NCBI RefSeq assembly: GCF_900107695.1
Contig: NZ_FNQP01000013.1
Location: 1 to 64,000, forward strand
Direction of reading: 5' to 3'
Origin: Thiothrix caldifontis
GTDB lineage: Bacteria > Pseudomonadota > Gammaproteobacteria > Thiotrichales > Thiotrichaceae
DNA length: 64,000 nt
Below are positions 8,019-16,065 of the stretch, piece after piece. The first letter of the stretch is position 1. Each line of letters opens with the position of its first letter. The notes under the pieces were generated by a model. That model ran no database searches. It had not been told where the DNA came from and saw only the letters and a list, made by a program, of their open reading frames with translations. The position numbers were made by a program, and so were the translations under genes.

Positions 8019-9257
8019 CTATTTTACCTTGGTTTTAAAGGGTATCACCTGCCCACCCGTCCTCAGTTGATCTAGGTAGTCTGCCCACGCCTGCATCATT
8101 CTGGTTCGTTCTTCCATGTATTGCGCCCGGTTGTATGCCGCCCTGATTTTGTTGGTTTCCTTGTGTGCCAGTTGGCGTTCAATCGCATCAGGGTTAAACC
8201 CTAGTTCGTTTAGCAAGCTGGATGCCATGCCCCTGAATCCGTGCGCGGTCATGGTGTCGTTGTCGTATCCCATGGTTCGTAAGGCTGCTCGTACTGCGTT
8301 TTCACTCATACAGCGGCTTGCACCTCTGGCACTGGGGAACACGTATTTAAACCGCCCTGTCAGTGGTTGCAATTCTTGCAAGATCGCTACCGCCTGCATG
8401 GATAGCGGGATAACGTGCTTTGACTGGTTAGCCTGCTTAATGTGGGTGGGGGCTTTCATGCGCCTAACTTCGATTGTCCATATAGCAGCTTCAAGGTCGA
8501 TTTCCTCCCATTCCGCCGCCCGTAATTCCCCCGGTCTTAACATCACCAGGGCTGAAAGTTGCAAAGCACACCGCACCACAAACGAGCCTTGATAATTCGC
8601 CATATCCCGCAACAGTTGCCCGACCTTGAGCGGCTCCGTGATCGCAGCAAAGTGTTTGCTAACCAGTGGTTTTAGGATTATGCGGGTATCTATGTCAGTA
8701 GCCGGGTTACGGTTGCTAAGTCCCAATGTGACGGCGTACCGAAATACTTGGTTAATGGACTGTTTCACCCGTCGGGCGCTATCGCCAGCTCCCCTTGCTT
8801 CTATCTTTTGGAGAATTCTAATAATGTCGCTTGGGTTAACCTCGCTGATGTCCATTGCGCCTATGGCTGGGAAAACATCACGTCTAAACCAGCTTTCCAT
8901 GCGTTCAACATAACCATCTGACCAGCCTGATTTACCACGGTTTAACCATTCTGCGGTGATGGCTTGGAAAGTGTTTACCTTGCTTGAGGTATGCCTGTGG
9001 TTGTTAGGTTTGATTCCCCTAGCCAGTTGCGCCCGTGCTTGCCGGTGCAGTTCGCGGGCTTGTTCTAAGCTGATTTCAGGATAACTGCCGATGGATAGGG
9101 TTTGGCGTTTGTTATCGTAACGGTACGAGAAACGCCAGTGTTTACCTTTTGGCGTGACGTACAAGTAAAGCCCTCCCCCATCAGTAAGAATGTTAGGTTG
9201 TCCATCTGATTTGGTTTTTGCGTTCTTAACCTTTGAATCTCTTAGCTTTCTTTCCAT
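8019..9257 (-). CDS. P4-type tyrosine integrase of the tRNA-Arg island
   Basis: The protein has 412 residues from the Met at 9257, chosen because KLRDSKVKNAKTKSDG is the usual start of the arm-binding domain and AAGGA lies just upstream; a longer 441-residue frame adds an unlikely leader. The arm-binding domain is about residues 1-90, the core-binding domain about 100-190 and the catalytic domain about 205-385. Catalytic residues are in LRPGELRAAEW (Arg), HGFRGMAS (His-x-x-Arg), LAHKETNKIRAAYNR (His and Tyr). It integrates and excises islands at tRNA 3' ends. It lies directly beside tRNA-Arg(CCT), as expected for the island whose boundary is there. Confidence 0.93.
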   Translation of the reverse strand: MERKLRDSKVKNAKTKSDGQPNILTDGGGLYLYVTPKGKHWRFSYRYDNKRQTLSIGSYPEISLEQARELHRQARAQLARGIKPNNHRHTSSKVNTFQAITAEWLNRGKSGWSDGYVERMESWFRRDVFPAIGAMDISEVNPSDIIRILQKIEARGAGDSARRVKQSINQVFRYAVTLGLSNRNPATDIDTRIILKPLVSKHFAAITEPLKVGQLLRDMANYQGSFVVRCALQLSALVMLRPGELRAAEWEEIDLEAAIWTIEVRRMKAPTHIKQANQSKHVIPLSMQAVAILQELQPLTGRFKYVFPSARGASRCMSENAVRAALRTMGYDNDTMTAHGFRGMASSLLNELGFNPDAIERQLAHKETNKIRAAYNRAQYMEERTRMMQAWADYLDQLRTGGQVIPFKTKVK

Positions 9258-9354
9258 TTTGGCTGCATCCTTTATGACGATTGTGGAGTATGCAGACAAT
9301 AATGCAGCCAATGACGTGAGATAACCTGACACGGTATGCAACACCCTGAGACGT

Positions 9355-9390
9355 AAAAACCCTTACAGAATGCGGCCTGTAAGGGTTTTT
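9355..9390. terminator. Bidirectional terminator-like hairpin between tRNA-Arg and integrase
   Basis: Arms AAAAACCCTTACAG (9355-9368) and CTGTAAGGGTTTTT (9377-9390) pair perfectly over 14 bases around an 8-base loop. With A and T runs at the two ends, it can stop transcription both ways, including read-through from the tRNA into the island. Confidence 0.8.
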
Positions 9391-9422
9391 GAGACGGTCT
9401 GAAACATGCTGAAACAATCTAT

Positions 9423-9497
9423 TGGCGGCCCCAACAGGAATCGAACCTGTAGTTGCCCCTTAGGAGGGGGCCGTTTTATCCATTAAACTATGGGGCC
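9423..9497 (-). tRNA. tRNA-Arg (anticodon CCT), CCA encoded; island attachment site
   Basis: Read on the minus strand the sequence folds as a full cloverleaf. The acceptor arms are GGCCCCA and TGGGGCC, the anticodon stem GCCCC/GGGGC encloses loop CTCCTAA (anticodon CCT), and the T arm is ACAGG-TTCGATT-CCTGT. The 3' end reads G-CCA, so CCA is encoded. The P4-type integrase lies just beyond the 3' end, the usual arrangement when a tRNA 3' end serves as attachment site. The second attachment copy is not in the window. Confidence 0.95.
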
Positions 9498-9518
9498 AAA
9501 CGGCGAGAAGCGCATATT

Positions 9519-11855
9519 CTAGCTTAAATCCTGCGATTTGACAGTTTTTCCTGACCATGTATACGGTTCGCTGCGGGTAAATGGCATGGGGATTTCTTGT
9601 TGACGTAGCGCTTTATCAATCGTTAAGTTCAAGTCGCTGGTGACTCTGGCTTTGGTTTCAATGTCACGAATAAAGCAGCGTAATTCAAACTGTAGCGCAT
9701 GATCGCCAAATGACCGAAAGAATACGTTGATTTTCATATCACTACGATCTTTCAATACCAACGGGTGTGCATTAGCCGCTTCTTGCAATACCGCCATGAC
9801 ACGTTCGGTGTCAGCACCGTAAGCCACATTGACGGGAATAATCACCCTGCCGAAATTATCATTCAGCATCATATTGGTGACTTGCCCGGAAATGATTTGC
9901 GAGTTTGGTACAATAATGTCAGAATGATCAAAGGTTTGGATGGTGGTTGAGCGAATGCTAATATCCCGCACATAGCCTTCCGCTGTGCCTACGCTGATCC
10001 AATCACCGCGCCGGATCGGGCGTTCAAACAGCAAAATCAACCCAGATACGAAATTATTGACGATGTTTTGTAAGCCAAAACCGATACCGACCGATAATGC
10101 CCCCGCAATAATCGCCAAATTTTCAAACTGAATGCCTGCTACCGACAAGCCAATCAAAATGGCGAATAAAATACCCGCGTAACCCGAAACCGTCGTAATT
10201 GCTTCCCGCGCTCCCCGGCTCAGGGTAGTGCGCCTTAGCCAACTTTCTGCCAGATTCTTTTTGAATACATGGGTGAGGCTGACTAACAAGGCTAAGATCA
10301 GCAAACCACTCACAATGCGTAGCGGTTCTAAGGTGAAACCACCTAGCTGGATGCCGCTAGTCAGTTGCGTGAGCAACAGTGTGAAGTTTTGTTCCGGCAT
10401 CCCCCACAGGCGCAGTGACAGAATCAAGGCGACCCCGGAAACCACTAAGGTATTGGTCAGCCGTACCCATAATAACCCCGGTACAAGCTGGTTGTTTCTT
10501 AGCCCTAGTTGTTGGCGTAAGCGTTGTTGCCAAGGTGTTGCGCCTGCATCCAAACCGTCAAATATTTCGGTGGGAATTTTGAGCAATAACCACGCGGCTA
10601 ATAACAAAAACAACGTGCCAAACACCCCGCTAAACAAGAACACCGCAAAATTGCGATAACCCGCGTACAGGCTAAGCACGGCAATGACCAATGTTCCGGC
10701 TGCCAGCCAATGCAAGCGGATACGCTGGATAAACAAAAAATGATCAGACATCAGCCAAATCAGGCGAGCCAGTGAAAATCCAACAACCGTGCCAATGACG
10801 ATGCGTATCAACCCGACTAAATGACTGGGGTCGGTACTGGCTTGTGTGGCAGAGTCGAGCAAGGGTGAATGAAAAATAGTCCCAATTAGCGTTGTGATAA
10901 TCAGCAGACGCGCCCAAAAGTACAGTTTGTGTCCGGTGCGTTGGTTGGGGGGAACCACACCTTCGACCTGTACGGCACGGCGTAGTAACGAGTGCATGAC
11001 ACCGTAGCTCAAACTAAATAACAGTAACATTTGCATCAACTGCAAAATAATCGGCACACCTGGTGGCGAAAAGTATAACGATAGCGAGGTTAATCCCGTA
11101 AACAAGGTATACGGCAGAAAGCGTAACAAGCTAATCCACACTGCTGCTAGGGTAGGGCTAGTAGCATGAATCGGGGGTAAGGTTTCGCGGTATTGCCGTC
11201 GTTTCTGAATACTCCAGAACATGCCAGCAACCAGCCCTGCTACACCATACAGCAGTGCCATCCACACATTATTGCGGTGTAGGGGCAGATTACCGAAAGT
11301 GTGCAACATGCCATTAATTTCTGTTTTCCAGATTCCCGGCTCCAGCAGGATGACCTGTGCATAGTCAAACACCGAAGCACTGTGCGCAAACAGTTGTTGC
11401 TTGAGCAATGTTTGCCGGGCTTGGCGTGCTTCGATTAATAAGGTAGTGGCGCGGAGGCTGATCAAGCGGCATTGGGATAAGGTTTTTTCAATTTGCTGCT
11501 TTTGCTCGGTCAGTTCTTTGCGTTTGCGTTTAACGTCGGCATCTTCGTCGGTGGTGGCTTCACCCAAGCTATCCATCGCTTGTTGGGTTTGGGTTTGCTG
11601 TTGTTCCTGTTGGGTGATGCAGGTTTTGGCGCTTTGTTCCAAATTGGCGGCGGTGGTGGTCAGGTTGTCGAGTTTGCTGATGTCTTGGCGGGTTTGTTGC
11701 CGAAACGCGGTTTCAGCGACACTCAGTTGGGCGCTGAGTGCGTCTAAACGCTCAGTGGCAAACTCATTGGCATTAGCCTGTAGCGTTAAGGTCAGCAGGA
11801 TTAGCAAGACCAAACTACGCCAGAGATGTGCGAAAATAACAGGAAGGTTGCTCAT
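9519..11855 (-). CDS. Large MscS-family mechanosensitive channel with periplasmic coiled-coil domain
   Basis: The 778-residue protein has a signal peptide (cleavage near ANA, residue 29), a Gln-rich periplasmic coiled coil (about 35-165) and about ten membrane helices. The last helix is the Gly/Ala-rich pore helix (SVGIGFGLQNIVNNFVSG), followed by the MscS beta domain (RRGDWISVGTAEGYVRDISIRSTTIQTFD). The family opens under membrane tension and releases solutes on osmotic downshock. Its size and periplasmic part recall MscK/MscM-type members rather than small MscS. It starts 2 bases after the stop of the upstream lyase-like gene, so the two form an operon. The link between wall or polysaccharide handling and turgor is plausible but not shown. 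Confidence 0.88.
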   Translation of the reverse strand: MSNLPVIFAHLWRSLVLLILLTLTLQANANEFATERLDALSAQLSVAETAFRQQTRQDISKLDNLTTTAANLEQSAKTCITQQEQQQTQTQQAMDSLGEATTDEDADVKRKRKELTEQKQQIEKTLSQCRLISLRATTLLIEARQARQTLLKQQLFAHSASVFDYAQVILLEPGIWKTEINGMLHTFGNLPLHRNNVWMALLYGVAGLVAGMFWSIQKRRQYRETLPPIHATSPTLAAVWISLLRFLPYTLFTGLTSLSLYFSPPGVPIILQLMQMLLLFSLSYGVMHSLLRRAVQVEGVVPPNQRTGHKLYFWARLLIITTLIGTIFHSPLLDSATQASTDPSHLVGLIRIVIGTVVGFSLARLIWLMSDHFLFIQRIRLHWLAAGTLVIAVLSLYAGYRNFAVFLFSGVFGTLFLLLAAWLLLKIPTEIFDGLDAGATPWQQRLRQQLGLRNNQLVPGLLWVRLTNTLVVSGVALILSLRLWGMPEQNFTLLLTQLTSGIQLGGFTLEPLRIVSGLLILALLVSLTHVFKKNLAESWLRRTTLSRGAREAITTVSGYAGILFAILIGLSVAGIQFENLAIIAGALSVGIGFGLQNIVNNFVSGLILLFERPIRRGDWISVGTAEGYVRDISIRSTTIQTFDHSDIIVPNSQIISGQVTNMMLNDNFGRVIIPVNVAYGADTERVMAVLQEAANAHPLVLKDRSDMKINVFFRSFGDHALQFELRCFIRDIETKARVTSDLNLTIDKALRQQEIPMPFTRSEPYTWSGKTVKSQDLS

Positions 11856-11857
11856 GA

Positions 11858-12925
11858 TCAGTGCGGCGTAGCTGAAAGGGTGAAGTCATCAAGGTAAAGC
11901 AGCATATCGCGCTTAGGTGCCCATTCTGCCCCCGTTCCGCCGAAAAAAACAGCAAACAAGAAACGCTCAATTTTGAGATCGTTGCCGATACGAAAACGTA
12001 GGTCGCGTTGGTTGAGGACTTCTTTACCATTTAGCCATGTCGTAATGATGCCATCGCGTTTGCCGGGGGTGTTGAGGCGCATGAAAGTTTTGATGTGATA
12101 CCATTTTTCTTTTTCTAACGGTGGAGTGTCCCATGGAAAAAAGTCGCCAAAGTTTTTTGGTTGGTCAGGGTGATAGACGTATTGCCCCGGTTTGCCGTCT
12201 TTTTCCCACATCATGCGGACACTCCAGCCATCGCGTCCGTCAGGCTTTTCTCCACCGACACGGGGTTCAGCACTGCCAATACCGGGGAGTTTGCCGCCGC
12301 GTACAAAGTCGAAATTAGCGGGAAATTTCACCCAATACGAGTAATACAGGCTATCGAGTTGTGTACCGATATGGGGTTTCCAGTTGGCGCAATCGTCACT
12401 GTGGCAACCCGATGAGCCTTTGAGAAGTTTGATCCGCAAGCCTTGACCGCTGTGGGCATCTTGTCCTTTGACGATATTGGCGTTGTTTAGACCCATGTTC
12501 CAGCTGGGGCAATTCCAGTCGCGGAAGTAGTCAGCTTCGGTGTAGCTACCTAAGGTATTTTGGTCGAAGGTAATGCGTAATGGCTTGCCGGAAGTCAGAG
12601 GTGTCGTGCCACTGCAATAGGCATTGAGGTGAAAGGCTTTGTAATACAGATTTTCGCCGGGAGTTTTGGGGGGGCGTTGGGGAGTTTGTAACCCGTCAAG
12701 ATACGTCCAAACCGGGTGATTGTCGGGTGGGCTGGGGTTGCCGTTGTAGAGTACTAGCACCTTGTCCCACACTTTGTCATGCGGATTCCATTGCAACTTG
12801 GCGGCAAGCTCGAAAGGTTGCTGGGCGTTGGTCATGGGGATGATGCGGACATCTTGCGGTGCTGCCAGCGCGGCGGTGGATAGTAGGACGGCAAGCAGTA
12901 GGGATAAGGTAATATTTCTGTTCAT
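11858..12925 (-). CDS. Secreted polysaccharide-lyase-like protein (PL14-type jelly roll)
   Basis: From the Met at 12925 (355 residues) the protein begins with a signal peptide (MNRNITLSLLLAVLLSTAALA). The frame extends 20 codons upstream but only this start gives a secretion signal. The C-terminal half has the jelly-roll features of PL14 alginate/glucuronan-lyase-like proteins: YYSYWVKFPANFDFVRGGKLPG, a WYHIKTFMRLNTPGK strand and YLDDFTL at the end. The substrate is not predictable from sequence. Cys pairs (CNCPSW region; GCHSDDC) fit an exported, disulfide-bonded protein. It leads the operon with the MscS gene. Confidence 0.7.
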   Translation of the reverse strand: MNRNITLSLLLAVLLSTAALAAPQDVRIIPMTNAQQPFELAAKLQWNPHDKVWDKVLVLYNGNPSPPDNHPVWTYLDGLQTPQRPPKTPGENLYYKAFHLNAYCSGTTPLTSGKPLRITFDQNTLGSYTEADYFRDWNCPSWNMGLNNANIVKGQDAHSGQGLRIKLLKGSSGCHSDDCANWKPHIGTQLDSLYYSYWVKFPANFDFVRGGKLPGIGSAEPRVGGEKPDGRDGWSVRMMWEKDGKPGQYVYHPDQPKNFGDFFPWDTPPLEKEKWYHIKTFMRLNTPGKRDGIITTWLNGKEVLNQRDLRFRIGNDLKIERFLFAVFFGGTGAEWAPKRDMLLYLDDFTLSATPH

Positions 12926-13122
12926 GATTTGGATTATAAACGTTTGTGGGCTTTCACTCATCCTTATCGTATTAATGACCCTCAAAGGATGATCTCAGTA
13001 GTTTTCGTCTTGTCCGAGGTCTTTGAGTTTCCGTTCAGTGTGATACGAAAGACAGACAGCTCTCGGAAGTTTTATACTCAAGCCACGAGTGTTTTACCTA
13101 TAGCAAACAGGAGATATAGTGG

Positions 13123-13575
13123 ATGGATTCTACAAACAGAGATGAAACGGCGTATTTGGCACATAACGATGGTGCAGTACTGAAGCACATGGATATGTAT
13201 CAGGGGATTATTACCCGTATGGCCAACAATAGCGCGGCTATCAAGCAATGGGGCTTACCACTGATAACCGCTATTCTGGCCTACGTGGTGAAAGAGAAAA
13301 TCTATGTGCTCGTTTGGTTATCGGTGTGGGCTCTGCTGATTTTCTATTTGCTGGATAGCTATTACTTGATGCTTGAAAACCGTTTCAGGAAGGGTTTTAA
13401 CCAAGATGCGGTGTTAATCAGTGAAGATCGTTTTCCCAGAACTAAGCTGTTCAAGCTCTTGCCTGCTGGGGAAGTTTGGCGTTTTTACCTTAAGGCGTTG
13501 ACCTCGCCAGCGACTTGGCCTGTGTATTTTGGGATGCTGACCTTGGTGGTAGTGGCCTACAAATTGGTCAGTTAA
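13123..13575 (+). CDS. Two- or three-helix membrane protein heading the TIR/MoxR/FGE locus
   Basis: This 150-residue protein has hydrophobic segments at about 45-57, 60-78 and 132-148. AGGAG lies 9 bases before the ATG. The core IITRMANNSAAIKQWGLP followed by membrane helices resembles a small membrane-protein family that I recall being encoded beside TIR proteins, but this was not checked. The gap to the TIR start is only 23 bases, so it is very likely in the same operon. A role as membrane anchor, or as the membrane-damaging arm of a defence system, would fit. Confidence 0.6.
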   Translation: MDSTNRDETAYLAHNDGAVLKHMDMYQGIITRMANNSAAIKQWGLPLITAILAYVVKEKIYVLVWLSVWALLIFYLLDSYYLMLENRFRKGFNQDAVLISEDRFPRTKLFKLLPAGEVWRFYLKALTSPATWPVYFGMLTLVVVAYKLVS

Positions 13576-13598
13576 AGACTGGCAAAGAGGCGGTGGAA

Positions 13599-15092
13599 AT
13601 GGCAAAAACGATCAGTGTATTTGTTTCCTATTCGTGGAAGCTGGAAGACGAGAGTCATTTCCTTGATGGGCTAGGAGAGCAATGCCATTTGCGCAACATC
13701 AAGCTGATTCGGGATGCCAAAACATTACAGCCGGGTGAGCGGATCAGCAAGTTTATGGAGCGCATTGCAGGTGCAAGTTATGTCATTACCGTTTTCAGCC
13801 AGCGTTACTTCGAGTCTGAGTATTGCCTGTATGAGCTGATGAATGTCCTTCAGTACAAAGGACTGGAACAGAAAATCTATCCGGTGATGGCAGATGATTT
13901 GAAGTTGGATGATGCCGCTGCCATCACCAAACTGGTACAGCACTGGAAACAGAAAAGGGATGAACTGGAAGCACTGGTTATTAAAAATGGGGTTGGTATA
14001 AATCCTGCTTTAGATGAGCGACTCAATCTTTATCAAGAGTTTGTCATCAAGATTGGTAAATTGATGAAGCAGGCGGGTGACATACTTGCTGTGCAGACAA
14101 CAACTTGCAACGAACAGAAATATTCCAGTGTCCTTGATCTGATTTGCCCGTTGTATCAGATTCCTCCTGCCGCTCTTTTCCTGCCCACTCAATCCGACCA
14201 AGAGTTCATGGCTGCGATACGGCTTAGGATGGTGGTATCTCTTAGTTATTCGTCGATCTTGCGAAAAGCTATCGTAGAGCAATTGAAACTAAACGGAACG
14301 GCTGAAGCTGCGGATAAGTTGGCAGACATTCTGGTGGAACGTTGCGCTGATGAAGATACTTTGGGGCGTTTGCTGCGGAATGATATTTTTCGGGCTACCC
14401 GATTATCGTTACAGGCACTTTCCGGGAGTCCAGATAAGGATTCTCCTGCCGTAATCAAAGATGTTGACCAACTGACGAATAGTGCTGACACCTTATTTTC
14501 CTGTTTGGTGCTATATGCTATTCGGGACGACTGGATGGATAAATACCGTCAAGGTTGTGCGTCGGCTGGCTCTAATCTTCGGCATATGCCGTTCGAGACG
14601 ATAACTGCCGTGGAAATTGTGACCTCACGGCATTTGCAGAGGATACCCACTTTCAGCCTGACCAGTTCGGATGCGGTGGGTAAAGAAGGTTTTGTCGTTC
14701 CTGAGCACGGTTTTGAAAAAGATGACATCGTGACAGGTATTCTGCGACAGGTTTGGGTGAAGGTATTTCCAGAAGACCTGCCTGAAAACTATCAGGAAAG
14801 TAAACTGCGTCGGTTGGGGAGTCAAATACGCAATCGTCATCAACGGCAAGATGAGGAAAAAAACAACTACTATTGTATTGTATCCGGTGACAGCAACCAT
14901 CCTCTGAGTGACCCCGACGTTCGGGCGGAATTGACGCGCAAGTTGCCGGATTTACCATTGATCATATTGCGGACAGAAGATTGTCAGGATGTCTTGGTGA
15001 TTCCTGATGATGCTGACCTTGCTTCGCTTATTTTCGATTTTTACCAAATGTTGAATAAGTACCGACCCTATGAGCCAGAAAAAGATCATTGA
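13599..15092 (+). CDS. TIR-domain effector with C-terminal helical/associated domain
   Basis: Start chosen at the ATG at 13599 because the TIR fold begins at once (KTISVFVSYSW) and GAGG sits 8 bases upstream; the frame extends 28 codons further but without coding sense. Residues 1-140 are a TIR domain: SYSW box 1, LIRDAKTLQPGERI, and YCLYELMNVL, where Glu79 is in the position of the NADase glutamate. Residues about 200-340 are helical and could be an effector-associated adaptor. The C-terminal part (about 400-495; YYCIVSGDS, DLPLIILR) forms a separate alpha/beta domain I cannot name. It overlaps the AAA+ gene by 23 bases. I infer NAD cleavage gated by the MoxR/vWA partners. Confidence 0.82.
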   Translation: MAKTISVFVSYSWKLEDESHFLDGLGEQCHLRNIKLIRDAKTLQPGERISKFMERIAGASYVITVFSQRYFESEYCLYELMNVLQYKGLEQKIYPVMADDLKLDDAAAITKLVQHWKQKRDELEALVIKNGVGINPALDERLNLYQEFVIKIGKLMKQAGDILAVQTTTCNEQKYSSVLDLICPLYQIPPAALFLPTQSDQEFMAAIRLRMVVSLSYSSILRKAIVEQLKLNGTAEAADKLADILVERCADEDTLGRLLRNDIFRATRLSLQALSGSPDKDSPAVIKDVDQLTNSADTLFSCLVLYAIRDDWMDKYRQGCASAGSNLRHMPFETITAVEIVTSRHLQRIPTFSLTSSDAVGKEGFVVPEHGFEKDDIVTGILRQVWVKVFPEDLPENYQESKLRRLGSQIRNRHQRQDEEKNNYYCIVSGDSNHPLSDPDVRAELTRKLPDLPLIILRTEDCQDVLVIPDDADLASLIFDFYQMLNKYRPYEPEKDH

Positions 15093-16065
15093 AGACCTGA
15101 AGAAACTCAACGCCAATCAGGACATTGACCTGCCCGCCTATGGCTCATGGCCTGCCAGCAAGCACTGTTTCGACGATGAAAAAGTGGTGAATGCCCTCAA
15201 AGCAGCGTTGGCGGCACAACGCCCATTGCTGGTACGCGGTGAGCCGGGAACAGGCAAAAGCCAGTTGGCACGCGCCGCCGCGCATGTATTGGGGCGGCAA
15301 TTCGTTTCGGAAGTGGTGAACGCCCGCAGTGAAAGTCAGGATTTAATTTGCCGTTTCGATGCTGTCGGGCGTTTGGCAAAGGCGCAAACCCTGAAGACGG
15401 AAACCACCGATGATGCCAAAATCAAAGCCGAGTTGAAGCCGGAAAAATTCATCTCGCCGGGTGCATTGTGGTGGGTGCTGGATTGGAAATCTGCCGATGA
15501 AGTGCATACCAACAGCGAATACCAACTGCAACGCCCCGAAGCACCGAAGGGTTGGAAGCCGGAACATGGCAGCGTATTGCTGATCGACGAAATCGACAAA
15601 GCCGATGCCGAGTTGCCGAATGGTTTGTTGGAAACCTTGGGCAATAATGCAGTGACCATCCCGTGGGTAAACCAAACATTGGGTAATGGTACAAGCATTC
15701 CGCCTTTGATTATTATCAGCACCAATGAAGAACGCGAATTGCCTGCTGCGTTTGTGCGCCGTTGTTTGGTGCTGAACCTCAAACTGCCTGCTGCTGACAA
15801 GCTGGAAGAGTGGCTGGTGAAACGTGGTGAACTGCATTTCGGCGAACGTTGCCCCGCAGATATTCGCCACGAAGCCGCCCGCCAATTGCTGAAAGACCGC
15901 AAAGCAGCCAAAGATTTGGGGCTGACTCCGCCGGGTCAGGCTGAATATCTCGATATGTTGCGAGCCTTGGCACTGTTTGGTGAGGCTGGCGAAGACCAAC
16001 ACACCATGTTAGCGGCAATCAGCGATTTTGCCCTGAAAAAATACCCGGTGCTGCATGGTGACTGA
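15070..16065 (+). CDS. MoxR-type AAA+ ATPase
   Basis: The 331-residue protein is a single AAA+ module: Walker A GEPGTGKS at 57-64, Walker B VLLIDEIDKAD at about 169-179, sensor-1 STNEER at about 217-222 and an arginine finger in FVRRC at 229-232. The insert between Walker A and B (about 100-165) is longer than in simple MoxR proteins. MoxR ATPases work with vWA-domain partners as chaperone-like switches. This gene overlaps the TIR gene upstream and the vWA/FGE gene downstream (11 bases), so all three proteins are made together and probably form one complex. Confidence 0.88.
   Translation: MSQKKIIEDLKKLNANQDIDLPAYGSWPASKHCFDDEKVVNALKAALAAQRPLLVRGEPGTGKSQLARAAAHVLGRQFVSEVVNARSESQDLICRFDAVGRLAKAQTLKTETTDDAKIKAELKPEKFISPGALWWVLDWKSADEVHTNSEYQLQRPEAPKGWKPEHGSVLLIDEIDKADAELPNGLLETLGNNAVTIPWVNQTLGNGTSIPPLIIISTNEERELPAAFVRRCLVLNLKLPAADKLEEWLVKRGELHFGERCPADIRHEAARQLLKDRKAAKDLGLTPPGQAEYLDMLRALALFGEAGEDQHTMLAAISDFALKKYPVLHGD

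Noticed and set aside
13515-13598. Upstream extension of the TIR protein (28 codons)
   Set aside because: It overlaps the preceding gene, lacks a ribosome site and adds residues before the first TIR strand.
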